A stretch of DNA of 64,000 nucleotides from Mucilaginibacter sp. (GTDB taxonomy: Bacteria > Bacteroidota > Bacteroidia > Sphingobacteriales > Sphingobacteriaceae): assembly GCA_028288025.1 (NCBI GenBank), contig JAQBOM010000028.1, positions 28,917 to 92,916 on the forward strand, in the 5' to 3' direction. The notes below the pieces were generated by a model, which saw only the letters and a list, made by a program, of their open reading frames with translations, made no database searches and was not told the DNA's origin. Shown here piece after piece: positions 43,380 through 52,099 of the stretch. Every line of letters starts with the position of its first letter. The stretch's first letter is position 1. A program made the translations under genes and the position numbers.

Positions 43380-44780
43380 ATGAATATATTATTTCATGGC
43401 GCCGCCCGTACAGTTACCGGCAGTAAACATTTACTTCAATTACGGGACGGGACCAGTATCCTTTTGGATTGCGGCATGTTCCAGGGTATGGGCGAACATA
43501 CCGAAGACCTGAATGAACATTTTGGTTTTAATCCCAAAAAAATCGACTACCTGATATTATCACATGCGCATATAGACCATTGCGGTTTAATACCGCGGCT
43601 GGTTGCGCAAGGTTTTAACGGGCAAATTTTTTGCACCGCCCCGACAATGGACCTGGCCCGCATCCTTTTAATGGATTCCGCAAAAATACAAGAGCAGGAT
43701 ATCGCCTACAGTAATAAGCACCGGCAAAAAAAAGGAATGCCCTTGCTGGAGGCTTTGTATACCGAAGAGCAAGCTATAGAATCACTGCGGTTGTTCAAAA
43801 TAGTTGACTACCATGAAGAATATACGATAACGCCTTCGGTTAAATTTAAATTTACCGATGCCGGCCATGTAGTGGGCAGCGCCGCGGTGCACTTAGCCGT
43901 AACCGAAGATAGTAAAACAACGTATATCACCTTTAGCGGAGATATTGGCCGCTATGGCGATATGTTGTTGAAAAGCCCGCAAACATTTCCGCAGGCCGAT
44001 TATATTTTACTGGAATCGACGTATGGCGATTCGTTGCATAAAAATATAGGGCCAATTGAGGATGAGTTGCTGAATATCATAAAGCAAACCTGCGAATTAA
44101 AAAAGGGCAAGGTTATCATCCCGGCATTCAGCGTTGGGCGGACGCAAGAATTGTTGTACGCACTAAACGCCTTAGAATTAAAAGGCATATTGCCCGATTT
44201 GCATTACTATGTTGATAGTCCGCTTTCAGAAAAAGCGACCCAGGTTTTAATGAATCATCCTGAAGTTTATAATAAGGCGGTGAATGAAGTGCTGAAGGTT
44301 GATGCTAACCCATTTGGCTTTAAAGGGCTTCGGTTTGTGCAATCTACGGAAGAATCGATAGCTCTGAATGACGATCCAACTCCATGTGTAATTATTTCAT
44401 CGTCGGGTATGGCCGAAGCGGGTAGGGTAAAGCATCATATTAAAAACAATATTGGCGATCCAAAATGCACTATTTTGATGGTAGGCTATTGCGAACCGAA
44501 TTCGCTTGGCGGTCATTTAGTACGTGGCGACCAGCAGGTAATGATATTTGGAGAGCAATACGATGTAAAAGCCGGGGTACGATCCATTAAATCAATGAGC
44601 GCCCACGGCGATTATGAGGACCTGTTACACTTCCTTTCGTGCCAGGATCCGGCAAAAGTAAAAAAGGTTTTCCTTGTCCACGGCGAGTACGAGGTGCAGC
44701 AGCATTTCAGGGAAACTATTTTGGCCAAAGGTTTTCCTGCTGTGGAAATACCCTATCAGCACGAAAAAGTTGAACTATAA
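43380..44780 (+). CDS. MBL-fold hydrolase with RNA-specificity (beta-CASP/RMMBL) domains
   Basis: A 466-residue metallo-beta-lactamase protein of the CPSF/RNase J-related branch. Motifs: SHAHIDHCGLIPRL (HxHxDH), FTDAGHVVGSAAV, FSGDIGRYG, then the beta-CASP parts IIPAFSVGRTQELLYAL and IISSSGMAEAGRVKHH. The late His is in SMSAHGDYEDLLHFL, and FLVHGE follows. Such proteins are exo- or endoribonucleases in characterised members; the substrate here is unknown. ATG start at 43380. It is divergent from the blaI-type gene and shares its upstream region. Confidence 0.93.
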   Translation: MNILFHGAARTVTGSKHLLQLRDGTSILLDCGMFQGMGEHTEDLNEHFGFNPKKIDYLILSHAHIDHCGLIPRLVAQGFNGQIFCTAPTMDLARILLMDSAKIQEQDIAYSNKHRQKKGMPLLEALYTEEQAIESLRLFKIVDYHEEYTITPSVKFKFTDAGHVVGSAAVHLAVTEDSKTTYITFSGDIGRYGDMLLKSPQTFPQADYILLESTYGDSLHKNIGPIEDELLNIIKQTCELKKGKVIIPAFSVGRTQELLYALNALELKGILPDLHYYVDSPLSEKATQVLMNHPEVYNKAVNEVLKVDANPFGFKGLRFVQSTEESIALNDDPTPCVIISSSGMAEAGRVKHHIKNNIGDPKCTILMVGYCEPNSLGGHLVRGDQQVMIFGEQYDVKAGVRSIKSMSAHGDYEDLLHFLSCQDPAKVKKVFLVHGEYEVQQHFRETILAKGFPAVEIPYQHEKVEL

Positions 44781-44827
44781 GTGATTGAATTTTAAATAAA
44801 ACAAAATCTGGAAATTTTTCTTTTATT

Positions 44828-44849
44828 TATAGAAAAATTTCTATATTTG
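44828..44849 (+). promoter_or_regulatory. Palindromic operator overlapping the -7 box of the RES-Xre pair
   Basis: TATAGAAA (44828-44835) - aa - TTTCTATA (44838-44845) is a perfect 8-bp inverted repeat. It overlaps TATATTTG (44842-44849), an exact TAnnTTTG -7 box, by four bases. The antitoxin ATG is at 44869. A dimeric Xre antitoxin binding here would block RNA polymerase directly. No TTG is present at the ideal upstream distance. Confidence 0.65.
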
Positions 44850-44868
44850 ATTTTGGTGAAAATGGATT

Positions 44869-45387
44869 ATGGCAATTAAAAAAGAAAAAGCCGCTTCGAA
44901 GGCACAGGCAACCCCCGAGAAGCATAGGAAGCATGTGATATATACCAGCGGCGATTCAGCAACAACCTACGTTGCCGAACAAGAATTGATTTATGGTTAT
45001 AAGTCCCTTTACGGTGATGATATCAGTTTATTAACCAATTCAAAAAAAGGGCTTAATGCCAATGCGGCCCTTGATTTTCTTTCACTTTCCGGTTTTACAC
45101 AGGATGAGTTCCAGGAAACATTTAAAACCACTGTTAAAACGATTCAAAACCATGTTACCCGCGATTTAACCTTAGATGCGGCGATAAGCGAAAAACTGCT
45201 TAAATCATTCGCTTTGTTTGATAAAGGTGTTAAAATATTTGGCTCGGCTAATAGCTTTCACCAATGGCTTGACACCCCGGCTTACGGGTTGGGCAACCAA
45301 TTGCCTTTTGACCTGATGGATACCATTACAGGGATACGGCTTATCGAGGAAGAACTAATCCGAATTGAATTTGGTGACCTGGCCTGA
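44869..45387 (+). CDS. Xre/MbcA/ParS-type antitoxin (RES-Xre system)
   Basis: A 172-residue antitoxin of the RES-Xre type. After a basic N-terminus (MAIKKEKAASKAQA) comes a helix-turn-helix region (ALDFLSLSGFTQDEFQETFKT), then the DUF2384 toxin-binding domain: LFDKGVKIFGSANSFHQWL, then PFDLMDTITGIRLIEEELIRI. The last part matches the conserved GxxP...LL tail of the family. It is followed 2 nt later by the RES toxin gene, the fixed order for this system. It probably represses its own promoter through the palindrome at 44828-44845. Confidence 0.93.
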   Translation: MAIKKEKAASKAQATPEKHRKHVIYTSGDSATTYVAEQELIYGYKSLYGDDISLLTNSKKGLNANAALDFLSLSGFTQDEFQETFKTTVKTIQNHVTRDLTLDAAISEKLLKSFALFDKGVKIFGSANSFHQWLDTPAYGLGNQLPFDLMDTITGIRLIEEELIRIEFGDLA

Positions 45388-45389
45388 TC

Positions 45390-45842
45390 ATGCTCGTTTA
45401 CCGGATATTGCTGACCGAATATGCAGGCGGATTAATGGCGTCGGGCCGGGCAGCGCGGTGGAACCCAAACGAAGTTAAAATGATCTATACAGCGTCTTCA
45501 CGGTCATTGGCCTGTCTGGAAAATGTGGTTCACCGGGGCCAGGTTGGTTTAACGCGGGCATTTAGTATAATGACTATTGAATGTCCGGACCGTATTAAAA
45601 TAAAAACAATTCACGTGCATGATTTACCATCTAATTGGATAGATTTTAATCAAATGCAGCTCACACAGCATATCGGAGAAAAATGGATCAGGGAAAACAA
45701 ATACGCAATATTGTGTGTGCCTTCTTCTATAGTTGAAGACGAAGTTAATTACCTGATTAACCCTGATCATCATGATTTTAAACAAATCAGCATAATCAAA
45801 ACACAGCCGTTTACGTTTGATAAAAGGATAAAAAGCCAATAA
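45390..45842 (+). CDS. RES-domain toxin
   Basis: A 150-residue RES-domain protein. The family core residues are visible: Arg in LVYRILLTEYAGG, the SGRAARWNPNEVKMIY strand region, TASSRSLACLENVVHR with Ser and Glu, and a late IRENKYAILCVPSSIV. RES toxins characterised elsewhere degrade NAD+ and stop growth, and are neutralised by the Xre partner encoded just before (2-nt gap). ATG start. The system is type II toxin-antitoxin; a role in stress or phage defence is inferred only. The gene ends 17 nt before a 19-bp perfect hairpin. Confidence 0.94.
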   Translation: MLVYRILLTEYAGGLMASGRAARWNPNEVKMIYTASSRSLACLENVVHRGQVGLTRAFSIMTIECPDRIKIKTIHVHDLPSNWIDFNQMQLTQHIGEKWIRENKYAILCVPSSIVEDEVNYLINPDHHDFKQISIIKTQPFTFDKRIKSQ

Positions 45843-45859
45843 AATATTGAACGTCGAAT

Positions 45860-45906
45860 TTGAATAACGAATGATGAAGGTAAAGGCTTCATCATTCGTT
45901 ATTCAA
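45860..45906. terminator. Perfect 19-bp hairpin between RES toxin and M28 peptidase genes
   Basis: TTGAATAACGAATGATGAA (45860-45878) and TTCATCATTCGTTATTCAA (45888-45906) are perfectly complementary around a 9-nt loop. It sits between convergent genes and ends 6 nt before the M28 stop. Strong bidirectional terminator or 3'-end stabiliser. The same word in partial form occurs at 25015-25030. Confidence 0.8.
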
Positions 45907-45912
45907 GTTAAA

Positions 45913-47484
45913 TTAATTCCGTGCGATAGCCGGCTGAACTTTGGGCAATTCCTTACGCGGGATCATTTCATCGCGCTGCGAGGTATTGTAAACAAATGAA
46001 GCTACAATAGTTGCGGCCTGTTTCAGGTCATCTTCGCTTAATTTATCATATGTATCCTGGTTGCTATGATGGGTACGGGTGCCATAATCAAGGCCATCCT
46101 GTATAAACTGGAAACCGGGTATGCCAACTGCATCGAACGAAACATGATCGGTACTGCCGGTATTCCTGATCGTTAGGGTGCTGGCTCCCAAATCCTTAAA
46201 TGGTTCAAGCCAGGCTTTAAAAATTGGCGCGGCTGCTGAGTCGCCCTGCAAATAAATGCCGCGTATTTTGCCGGTGCCGTTGTCCAGATTGTAATAAGCT
46301 GATAGTTTAGGCTGTTCGGGTTTTAGCTCCATTGTTTTGGGGTCGCCAAAATGGTTAAGTACATATCCGCGTGACCCAAACAATCCCTGCTCTTCCGAAC
46401 TCCATAAGGCAATGCGAATGGTACGGCGCGGTTTAAAGTTCACCGCTTTTAAAATGCGCATAGCTTCCATCATCACCGCGCTGCCTGCTGCATTGTCAGT
46501 AGCACCCGTTGCACCATGCCATGAATCGAGGTGACCACCGATCATTACAACCTGGTCCTTCAATTTTTTATCCGTTCCCGGTATTTCAGCCACTACATCA
46601 TAGCCCTGCAGGTCATCGGCAAAAAACCGTGTTTTTATATCGGCTTCCATAGTCACTTTTATGCCCGCTTTTACCAAACGCAAAATACGCTGATAGTCCT
46701 CACCGCTGGTTTCGAGCTCTGGCGAAACTGCTTTTGCCGTATCCGCGTACGAGGCGCCATTGGTAGTAAACACTGTCCCATCGCTGCCGCGCGCCTGGCT
46801 CAAAACCAATCCAACGTTTTCGCCCATTAAAAACGTGTTTATTGCAGCCCGCAAAGCACGGGCCTTAGCCATTGCTGCAAACTGCGGAGTATTGCGCCCC
46901 CCGGCTCTGCGTTGGTCGCCCGGCTGACTGGTTGCTTTTGCCATAGCGTCAAGTTCCTCATCAGTATATCGTGTGGCGTCAGTTTTGAATGTCCTTTCGG
47001 CACCGGCTTTGGTATCAAATATTACGATTTTACCCTGAAGCGTGCCTTTATATTTATCAAGATCGCTGATCGTGTCAGCTTTAATTAAAACCACATCACC
47101 TTTTAGTGCTCCTTTGGTACCAGGGGTCCAGGCTTTGGGAATGGCAGCAATTGCGTGATAATAGGGAACGGTTATAGCTGCATAATTTTTCTCAACTTCC
47201 CAGCCTTTGCCAAATTTGCCCCAGGGTTCGCGTGTTGCATTTACCATTCCCCAGGATTTTAACCGGCTTACGGCCCAATCCTGTGCATGTTTTAACGAAG
47301 GCGAACCGGATAAGCGCGGCCCGGAGACATCGGTAAGATAAAAGGCCGTTTCCATCACTTTTGAATGGCTTAACCCTTCGTCGCGGATTTTTTGAACCAT
47401 TGCAGGGTCAACGCTTTCCTGCGCAAATGCAGAACCTGCCATACCTGCAAAAAGAACAAACGAATAAAGTAATTTTGTTTTCAT
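45913..47484 (-). CDS. Secreted M28-family zinc aminopeptidase/carboxypeptidase
   Basis: A 523-residue exported peptidase. Signal peptide: KLLYSFVLFAGMAGSAFA. A PA-type insert spans roughly residues 100-280. The dinuclear zinc site is visible: IGGHLDSWHGATGATDNAAG (His and Asp ligands), SSEEQGLFGSRGY (catalytic Glu pair), YNLDNGTG (Asp) and STDHVSFDAVGIPGFQ (final His). It resembles carboxypeptidase Q-like M28 enzymes. Probably periplasmic or secreted peptide degradation. ATG start; monocistronic by layout. Confidence 0.93.
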   Translation of the reverse strand: MKTKLLYSFVLFAGMAGSAFAQESVDPAMVQKIRDEGLSHSKVMETAFYLTDVSGPRLSGSPSLKHAQDWAVSRLKSWGMVNATREPWGKFGKGWEVEKNYAAITVPYYHAIAAIPKAWTPGTKGALKGDVVLIKADTISDLDKYKGTLQGKIVIFDTKAGAERTFKTDATRYTDEELDAMAKATSQPGDQRRAGGRNTPQFAAMAKARALRAAINTFLMGENVGLVLSQARGSDGTVFTTNGASYADTAKAVSPELETSGEDYQRILRLVKAGIKVTMEADIKTRFFADDLQGYDVVAEIPGTDKKLKDQVVMIGGHLDSWHGATGATDNAAGSAVMMEAMRILKAVNFKPRRTIRIALWSSEEQGLFGSRGYVLNHFGDPKTMELKPEQPKLSAYYNLDNGTGKIRGIYLQGDSAAAPIFKAWLEPFKDLGASTLTIRNTGSTDHVSFDAVGIPGFQFIQDGLDYGTRTHHSNQDTYDKLSEDDLKQAATIVASFVYNTSQRDEMIPRKELPKVQPAIARN

Positions 47485-47626
47485 GATTAATAATTTTGTC
47501 AGTTGTAAACAAACTTATCAATAAAAATTCTGGAATTTGAAGCGACCCCCTAACAAAGTTGTTACAGGTTTCTTTTTTAAAGTATATTTGAATAATAAGT
47601 TGCCACTAAGAACTCAAACTATTTCT

Positions 47627-47980
47627 ATGCTCAAATCAGCCGTACCTATCCTGGCGTCTCTTAACGAACAGGAGTCAATTAAATTCTATACCGAGAAATT
47701 GGGCTTTACTTTCCACTCCAGCTGGGAAGGATACCTTATTTTAAGTAAGGATAAAGTACAACTGCATTTGTGGCCCTGTACCGATCCTGAAATACCTAAA
47801 GCAACCGGCTGCTACATCAACGTGACCGGGATAGATGAGCTTTATGCCAAGTATGAACCGCTTGGCATTGTTCATCCTAACGGTAAATTAGAAGAAAAGC
47901 CCTGGCGGATGAAACAGTTCAGCATACTGGATAATAATGGAAATATCATCCATTTTGGCGAAGACATGGGCGATGATTAG
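47627..47980 (+). CDS. VOC-superfamily (bleomycin-resistance-like) protein
   Basis: A 117-residue glyoxalase/bleomycin-resistance-type fold protein with two beta-alpha-beta-beta-beta repeats. Signature parts are IKFYTEKLGFTFHSSWEGY and VQLHLWPCTDPEIP, then FSILDNNGNIIHFGED. The His in QLHLW and the Glu near the end of the second repeat could bind metal or ligand. The frame opens at 47537, but the ATG at 47627 (MLKSAVPILASLNEQESIKF) fits the family start. It could sequester an antibiotic or act on a small metabolite. The stop overlaps the convergent regulator stop by 3-4 nt. Confidence 0.85.
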   Translation: MLKSAVPILASLNEQESIKFYTEKLGFTFHSSWEGYLILSKDKVQLHLWPCTDPEIPKATGCYINVTGIDELYAKYEPLGIVHPNGKLEEKPWRMKQFSILDNNGNIIHFGEDMGDD

Positions 47981-48669
47981 TCGACTAGCAATTTATAACC
48001 CCGCCCATGTACATTGATGATCTCAACGGTCGGATCATCCTTTAGGTACTTTCTCAGCTTGCTTAAAAAAACATCCATGCTGCGACCGTTAAAATAATTA
48101 TCGTCGTGCCATATATTTAGTAAGGCTTCCTCGCGGGTAAGCACTTCATTCTTTCGCAGGCAAAGCAAACGCAATAGTTCAGCTTCTTTGGTTGATAGCT
48201 TTTGCTGCACTCCACCAATAGTAATAACCTGTAAAGCGTACTCGAAAACATACCGGCCAATTTTAAAGGTCGTTTGCTTTTCCTCTTCGTGCTTTTCAGA
48301 ATTGCTCATTCGCTTTAGCAGCGCGTTTATACGGAGAAGGAGTTCTTCAATACGAAATGGCTTGGTGATATAATCATCACCTCCTAAGTTGAATGCCTGC
48401 GTTTTATCCTCTATCATCCCCTTCGCGGTAGCGAAAATAATAGGCACATGGGCGTTGATTTTCCTGACATCCTTACCCAAAGTGAATCCATCCTTTTTGG
48501 GCATCATCACATCCAGTATCAGCAAATCAAAGTTTTGTTTGGTAAAAGCTCTCAAGCCTTCTTCACCATCTTTGCATAGCACAACGTCGAACTTGCCTTT
48601 TAACTGCAGGTAATCCTGTAACAGCATACCCAAGTTAGGGTCGTCCTCTACGAGTAATATTTTTTTCAT
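47977..48669 (-). CDS. OmpR-family response regulator
   Basis: A 230-residue regulator. The receiver has the acidic pair near KILLVEDDPNLG, the phospho-Asp in LLILDVMMPKKDG, and the Lys in DYITKPFRIEELLLR. The C-terminal winged helix includes LSTKEAELLRLLCLRKNEVL and VFLSKLRKYLKDDPTVEIINVHGRGYKL (the latter read as the usual recognition helix and wing). It is 33 nt downstream of the histidine kinase gene on the same strand. It ends convergent with the VOC gene, overlapping by a few bases. ATG start. Confidence 0.95.
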   Translation of the reverse strand: MKKILLVEDDPNLGMLLQDYLQLKGKFDVVLCKDGEEGLRAFTKQNFDLLILDVMMPKKDGFTLGKDVRKINAHVPIIFATAKGMIEDKTQAFNLGGDDYITKPFRIEELLLRINALLKRMSNSEKHEEEKQTTFKIGRYVFEYALQVITIGGVQQKLSTKEAELLRLLCLRKNEVLTREEALLNIWHDDNYFNGRSMDVFLSKLRKYLKDDPTVEIINVHGRGYKLLVD

Positions 48670-48702
48670 GTTTTCTGGTGTAAAAGCCCGAAAGGTTGTT
48701 TC

Positions 48703-50514
48703 TCAGGCTACCTGGAATTTCAATTCGAATTCCGAGCCTTTTTCTTTTTCGGACCTGACGCTTATGATCCCATTAAGTCGTTTCACCACGGTATTTACAT
48801 AGCTTAAACCGAGTCCAAAACCTTTAACATCATGCAGGTTGCCTGTCGGGATGCGGTAAAATTGTTCAAATATTTTTGTTTGCTGGTCGCGGCTCATGCC
48901 TACACCCTTATCAGCCACCCGGATAACAACCTGCCCATTTTTGTTTAATGTGCTGATGGTAATATCAGGCGGCCCGATACTGTATTTGATCGCATTATCA
49001 ATTAAATTATAGATGACGTTTGAAAAGTGCAATTCGTCGGCGCTAATGATCGCGTTTTCGGCATCGAGTTGCAGCGTAGTAACCGCGTTGCATTTCTGCA
49101 ACTTGAGTTCCATACTGTCAACCACAACCGATATCATTTCATTTACGTCGAGTGGCTTTTTATCCAGTTTAAAATCGTTTTTATCAATACGGGCAATATT
49201 CAGCACGCGTTCGATATGGCTGCCCAAACGTTCATTTTCTTCGTAAATAATATTAGCCAGCCGGGCAACGCGGCTTTTGTCCTGGGTAATTTCATTGTCC
49301 CTTAAAGCTTCACTAGCGATCATAATGGTCGAAACCGGTGTTTTAAACTCGTGGGTCATGTTATTGATGAAGTCGGTCCTCATTTCCGAAAGTTTCTTTT
49401 GTTTCAGGATAGAGAAAATGGTATAAACAAAGCAGAAAACCAAAACCAAAAGCAGGCCGCCTGTGGTAGCCACAGTGGCCGCCATCTTGTTTAGTATCAG
49501 CGTATTTTTTTGCGGAAAAGCAAGTCTGATCATTCCCGGATCGTTTATTACCTCCTTGCTAAATATAGGGGTTTGGTAAGTGGTCCCGTTAGTAAACGTA
49601 GGTTTCTCGCCTGTTTCATCACTTGCTTTTGAAAATATAAGCGAATCGCTGTTTGCGGTGGTAACTTCATAGCTAAAAGGTAAAGAAATGCCTTCATTAC
49701 GTAGTTCAAACCGCAGCAATGTATCGATCCAAAATGGATTGATACGCATTTTAAGCGGCTCGCCGTATCTTCCGTATTCTTCCGCTAAATTTTCAATAAC
49801 TGTTGATTTCCCGGGCGGAGAATTTTTTAGCGAATCTGCATCAAGCAGTTTTTTTACTTCGTTGAATTGCCTTTCCTTTTGTTTCCGGTCCTGCTCCCGC
49901 TGCCACTGCGCATTTAAGCGCGGCTGCGATATTACTTGTTTACCAAATTCAGGGTCGCTATATATATAGCGTATGGTGTCGTATTTATGCAGTTTTTGAT
50001 TTTTTTTAACCGGCACCGGGTTCCTGACCAGCACTGGTGTTATACGTCCATGCACGATGCCAAAATCGTCAGTAAATTCTTCGTAATGCAATTGCAGATC
50101 AACCGAACTGCCTTGCATTAGCCTGGCCATTTCATCGTCCATCCGCTTATGCAGGATCATTCGCCTCAAACTATCACGCAATAAAGCGATCTTCTTTTCG
50201 CGGCTGCTCAATAGTTTTTTTGACTTAAGTTTAGGGCTGACATTTTCCTCTTCGATATTTGATTTTTTCGAGTGTGCGGCTTTCCATGCTGTTTGATCGG
50301 TTTGCGCCTGCCGCGCTTTTGCATTTAAAAAATTAAGCGCGTCGTGCTTGGATATTTTGGTAACAACGCTATTTAACGCTTCATTAACCGATCGGTCAAA
50401 AAGCTGGGATTGCAGTTGAAACGATTGCCGTAAAAAATAAAATTGCATGCCCATTACGCCTAAAAGTGCGAAGCTCATTAAGCAGATAATAAGGGCTATG
50501 CTTTTCTTTTTCAT
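48703..50514 (-). CDS. Sensor histidine kinase
   Basis: A 603-residue kinase with two membrane helices: SIALIICLMSFALLGVMGMQ near the N-terminus and GGLLLVLVFCFVYTIFSIL at about residues 350-370. They enclose a large periplasmic sensor region of about 320 residues that I do not recognise. The cytoplasmic part has the H box NNMTHEFKTPVSTI (His near 390), N box IYNLIDNAIKYS, G1 VADKGVGMSRDQ and G2 GFGLGLSYVNTV. It is upstream of the OmpR-type regulator. The signal is unknown; the divergent gene at 50645 encodes a secreted protein and may be a target. Confidence 0.94.
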   Translation of the reverse strand: MKKKSIALIICLMSFALLGVMGMQFYFLRQSFQLQSQLFDRSVNEALNSVVTKISKHDALNFLNAKARQAQTDQTAWKAAHSKKSNIEEENVSPKLKSKKLLSSREKKIALLRDSLRRMILHKRMDDEMARLMQGSSVDLQLHYEEFTDDFGIVHGRITPVLVRNPVPVKKNQKLHKYDTIRYIYSDPEFGKQVISQPRLNAQWQREQDRKQKERQFNEVKKLLDADSLKNSPPGKSTVIENLAEEYGRYGEPLKMRINPFWIDTLLRFELRNEGISLPFSYEVTTANSDSLIFSKASDETGEKPTFTNGTTYQTPIFSKEVINDPGMIRLAFPQKNTLILNKMAATVATTGGLLLVLVFCFVYTIFSILKQKKLSEMRTDFINNMTHEFKTPVSTIMIASEALRDNEITQDKSRVARLANIIYEENERLGSHIERVLNIARIDKNDFKLDKKPLDVNEMISVVVDSMELKLQKCNAVTTLQLDAENAIISADELHFSNVIYNLIDNAIKYSIGPPDITISTLNKNGQVVIRVADKGVGMSRDQQTKIFEQFYRIPTGNLHDVKGFGLGLSYVNTVVKRLNGIISVRSEKEKGSEFELKFQVA

Positions 50515-50596
50515 CCGAAAGACAAAAATATTTTAAAAAAACCGACCTATTTTACATTTAACACTTTTTAACAAATAAAATACAGCAATTAACAAC

Positions 50597-50623
50597 TTGA
50601 AAGATAGGAGTTTGCTAATTTTG
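50597..50623 (+). promoter_or_regulatory. Promoter candidate for the T9SS-tailed protein gene
   Basis: TAATTTTG at 50616-50623 matches the TAnnTTTG -7 box; TTG lies at 50597-50599, giving a 16-nt spacer, shorter than the usual 19-21. The ATG is at 50645. The 130-nt gap also serves the divergent kinase gene. Confidence 0.45.
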
Positions 50624-50644
50624 ATGCAATAAATAAATAACAAC

Positions 50645-51535
50645 ATGAAAGCACATTTTTTGAAACCCGGATTTGAGCTAATATTTTCAATTAGTTTAAT
50701 AGCCATCCTTGCCCTTCCTCCTGTGCTGATGGCCCAAAATCAAAAAGACCTGGAAATAAAAATTGAAAATGGCGATACTACTGTCAATGGTAAAAATATT
50801 AAACAGCTTTCTGCCAAAGAACGGCGGGAGGCATTAATCGATATCAGGCATTTAAACGGTGATACAAGGACCAATGACGAGAACGAACGGGTGTTTTTGT
50901 TTCAGCGGCGGGATTCGGTTAACGGCTTGCCTGGCCGTATTGAATTTAAAAGAAAGGGCAATCGCTTTCCTTTGGTTACCGGCGAAATGATAACGAGGGA
51001 CAGCGTCGGCAATTTAATGGATATGAATCGCGAAAAATTAAATACGAAACGCAATTTTACCTTCCGGTACCGGATGAATAACGACAACCCCGGCAGGATG
51101 GAACTGCTTGGCGAAAATATAGAAGGTCCGTTAAGAGGCCCGTTAATGGGATTTGAGCGCAGGAACAGTCAGAATTTTAATTACGTAAGCACAAACAACG
51201 ACGGGATAAGCACCCGTGTAAGCTTCCACGTGTCTGACGCTTCAAATGACGACTTAAAGAGGATACCGCATGTTGAAGGCATGAGATTTGAGATTGAAAA
51301 TCTAAACCTGGTTCCCCAATTCACAAGCGGCAAAACGTTACTGATGTTTAATTTACCGGCAAAAACGCCGACCGAAGTTAAACTATGCGACAGCGAGGGC
51401 CACGTGCTCTGGACCGAAAAATCAAACGGTGGCAGTTTTAGTAAAACATTCGGCCTGGGCTTAAACGGCATATATTTCCTGCAGGTAAAGCAGGGAAAGA
51501 ATGTTGTAGTAAAACGAATTCTTAAAGAAGAATAG
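50645..51535 (+). CDS. Secreted protein with a C-terminal T9SS type A-like sorting domain
   Basis: A 296-residue exported protein: signal peptide ending ALPPVLMAQ, then a charged, Arg/Asn-rich middle with no recognised domain. The last ~75 residues (LLMFNLPAKTPTEVKLCD, GLNGIYFLQVKQGKN, VVKRILKEE) have the beta-sandwich pattern of the type A C-terminal signal of the type IX secretion system. It is divergent from the histidine kinase gene (130-nt gap), so the two-component system may control it. ATG start. Function unknown. Confidence 0.75.
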   Translation: MKAHFLKPGFELIFSISLIAILALPPVLMAQNQKDLEIKIENGDTTVNGKNIKQLSAKERREALIDIRHLNGDTRTNDENERVFLFQRRDSVNGLPGRIEFKRKGNRFPLVTGEMITRDSVGNLMDMNREKLNTKRNFTFRYRMNNDNPGRMELLGENIEGPLRGPLMGFERRNSQNFNYVSTNNDGISTRVSFHVSDASNDDLKRIPHVEGMRFEIENLNLVPQFTSGKTLLMFNLPAKTPTEVKLCDSEGHVLWTEKSNGGSFSKTFGLGLNGIYFLQVKQGKNVVVKRILKEE

Positions 51536-51580
51536 CATCAGTTTGCAGTAGCCGGTTTGCAGTTTGCAAATACGCCAACA

Positions 51581-51615
51581 AAAATAGCCCTTTAAAAATT
51601 AAAGGGCTATTTTTT
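51581..51615. terminator. Strong intrinsic terminator inside a word-repeat region
   Basis: AAAATAGCCCTTTAA (51581-51595) - aaa - TTAAAGGGCTATTTT (51599-51613) is a perfect 15-bp stem with T-runs on the plus strand and, by symmetry, on the minus strand. It is flanked by cagtttgcagt words (51541-51570) and their inverse (51628-51655), so outer arms can pair around it. It separates convergent genes. Confidence 0.85.
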
Positions 51616-51657
51616 ATTATTTAGCCTGCGAACTGCCAACTAAAAACTGCTGACTAC

Positions 51658-52020
51658 TTAAAAAGGCAGGTCGTCTTCTTCAGGTGCAGCGCTGATATCA
51701 GCAGGAGGAGCATACTCAGGTGTAACGCTGGCGCCGGCGCCGGCTAACACGTTCACCTTCCATAACTGTAATGAGTTAAAATACGTTTTTTTGCCTGCTT
51801 TATCTGTCCACGGACGGCCCTTCAAATTAAAAAACACTTCAATATCATCACCCACTTTAACATTGTCCAATAAATTGCAGCGGTCCTGTATAGCTTCGAA
51901 CTTTAAATATTCGGGATACTGCGGATTTTCGATATACTCTAAAATCAGTTCCCTTTTTTTCAGTGAGTCTGTAACCTGTACGGTTGGAGCCACTTCATGT
52001 ACCTTACCCTTAATTTCCAT
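51658..52020 (-). CDS. DUF3127 OB-fold protein with an SSB-like acidic tail
   Basis: A 120-residue protein of DUF3127, found in Bacteroidota: MEIKGKVHEVAPTVQVTDSLKKRELILE, then VGDDIEVFFNLKGRPW. The predicted fold is an OB barrel. After a short Ala/Pro linker the chain ends in EEDDLPF, very like the acidic C-terminal tip of single-stranded DNA-binding protein (DDxPF), which recruits repair and replication enzymes. A role at single-stranded nucleic acid is plausible but unproven. ATG start; monocistronic by layout, divergent from the methyltransferase gene at 52100. Confidence 0.85.
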   Translation of the reverse strand: MEIKGKVHEVAPTVQVTDSLKKRELILEYIENPQYPEYLKFEAIQDRCNLLDNVKVGDDIEVFFNLKGRPWTDKAGKKTYFNSLQLWKVNVLAGAGASVTPEYAPPADISAAPEEDDLPF

Positions 52021-52099
52021 TGTAAAAAAATTTAAAGTGTAAAGTTAATAGATAAGAAATAAAATCGGGTGCATTTATTTCATAAATTCGCACAAAATC

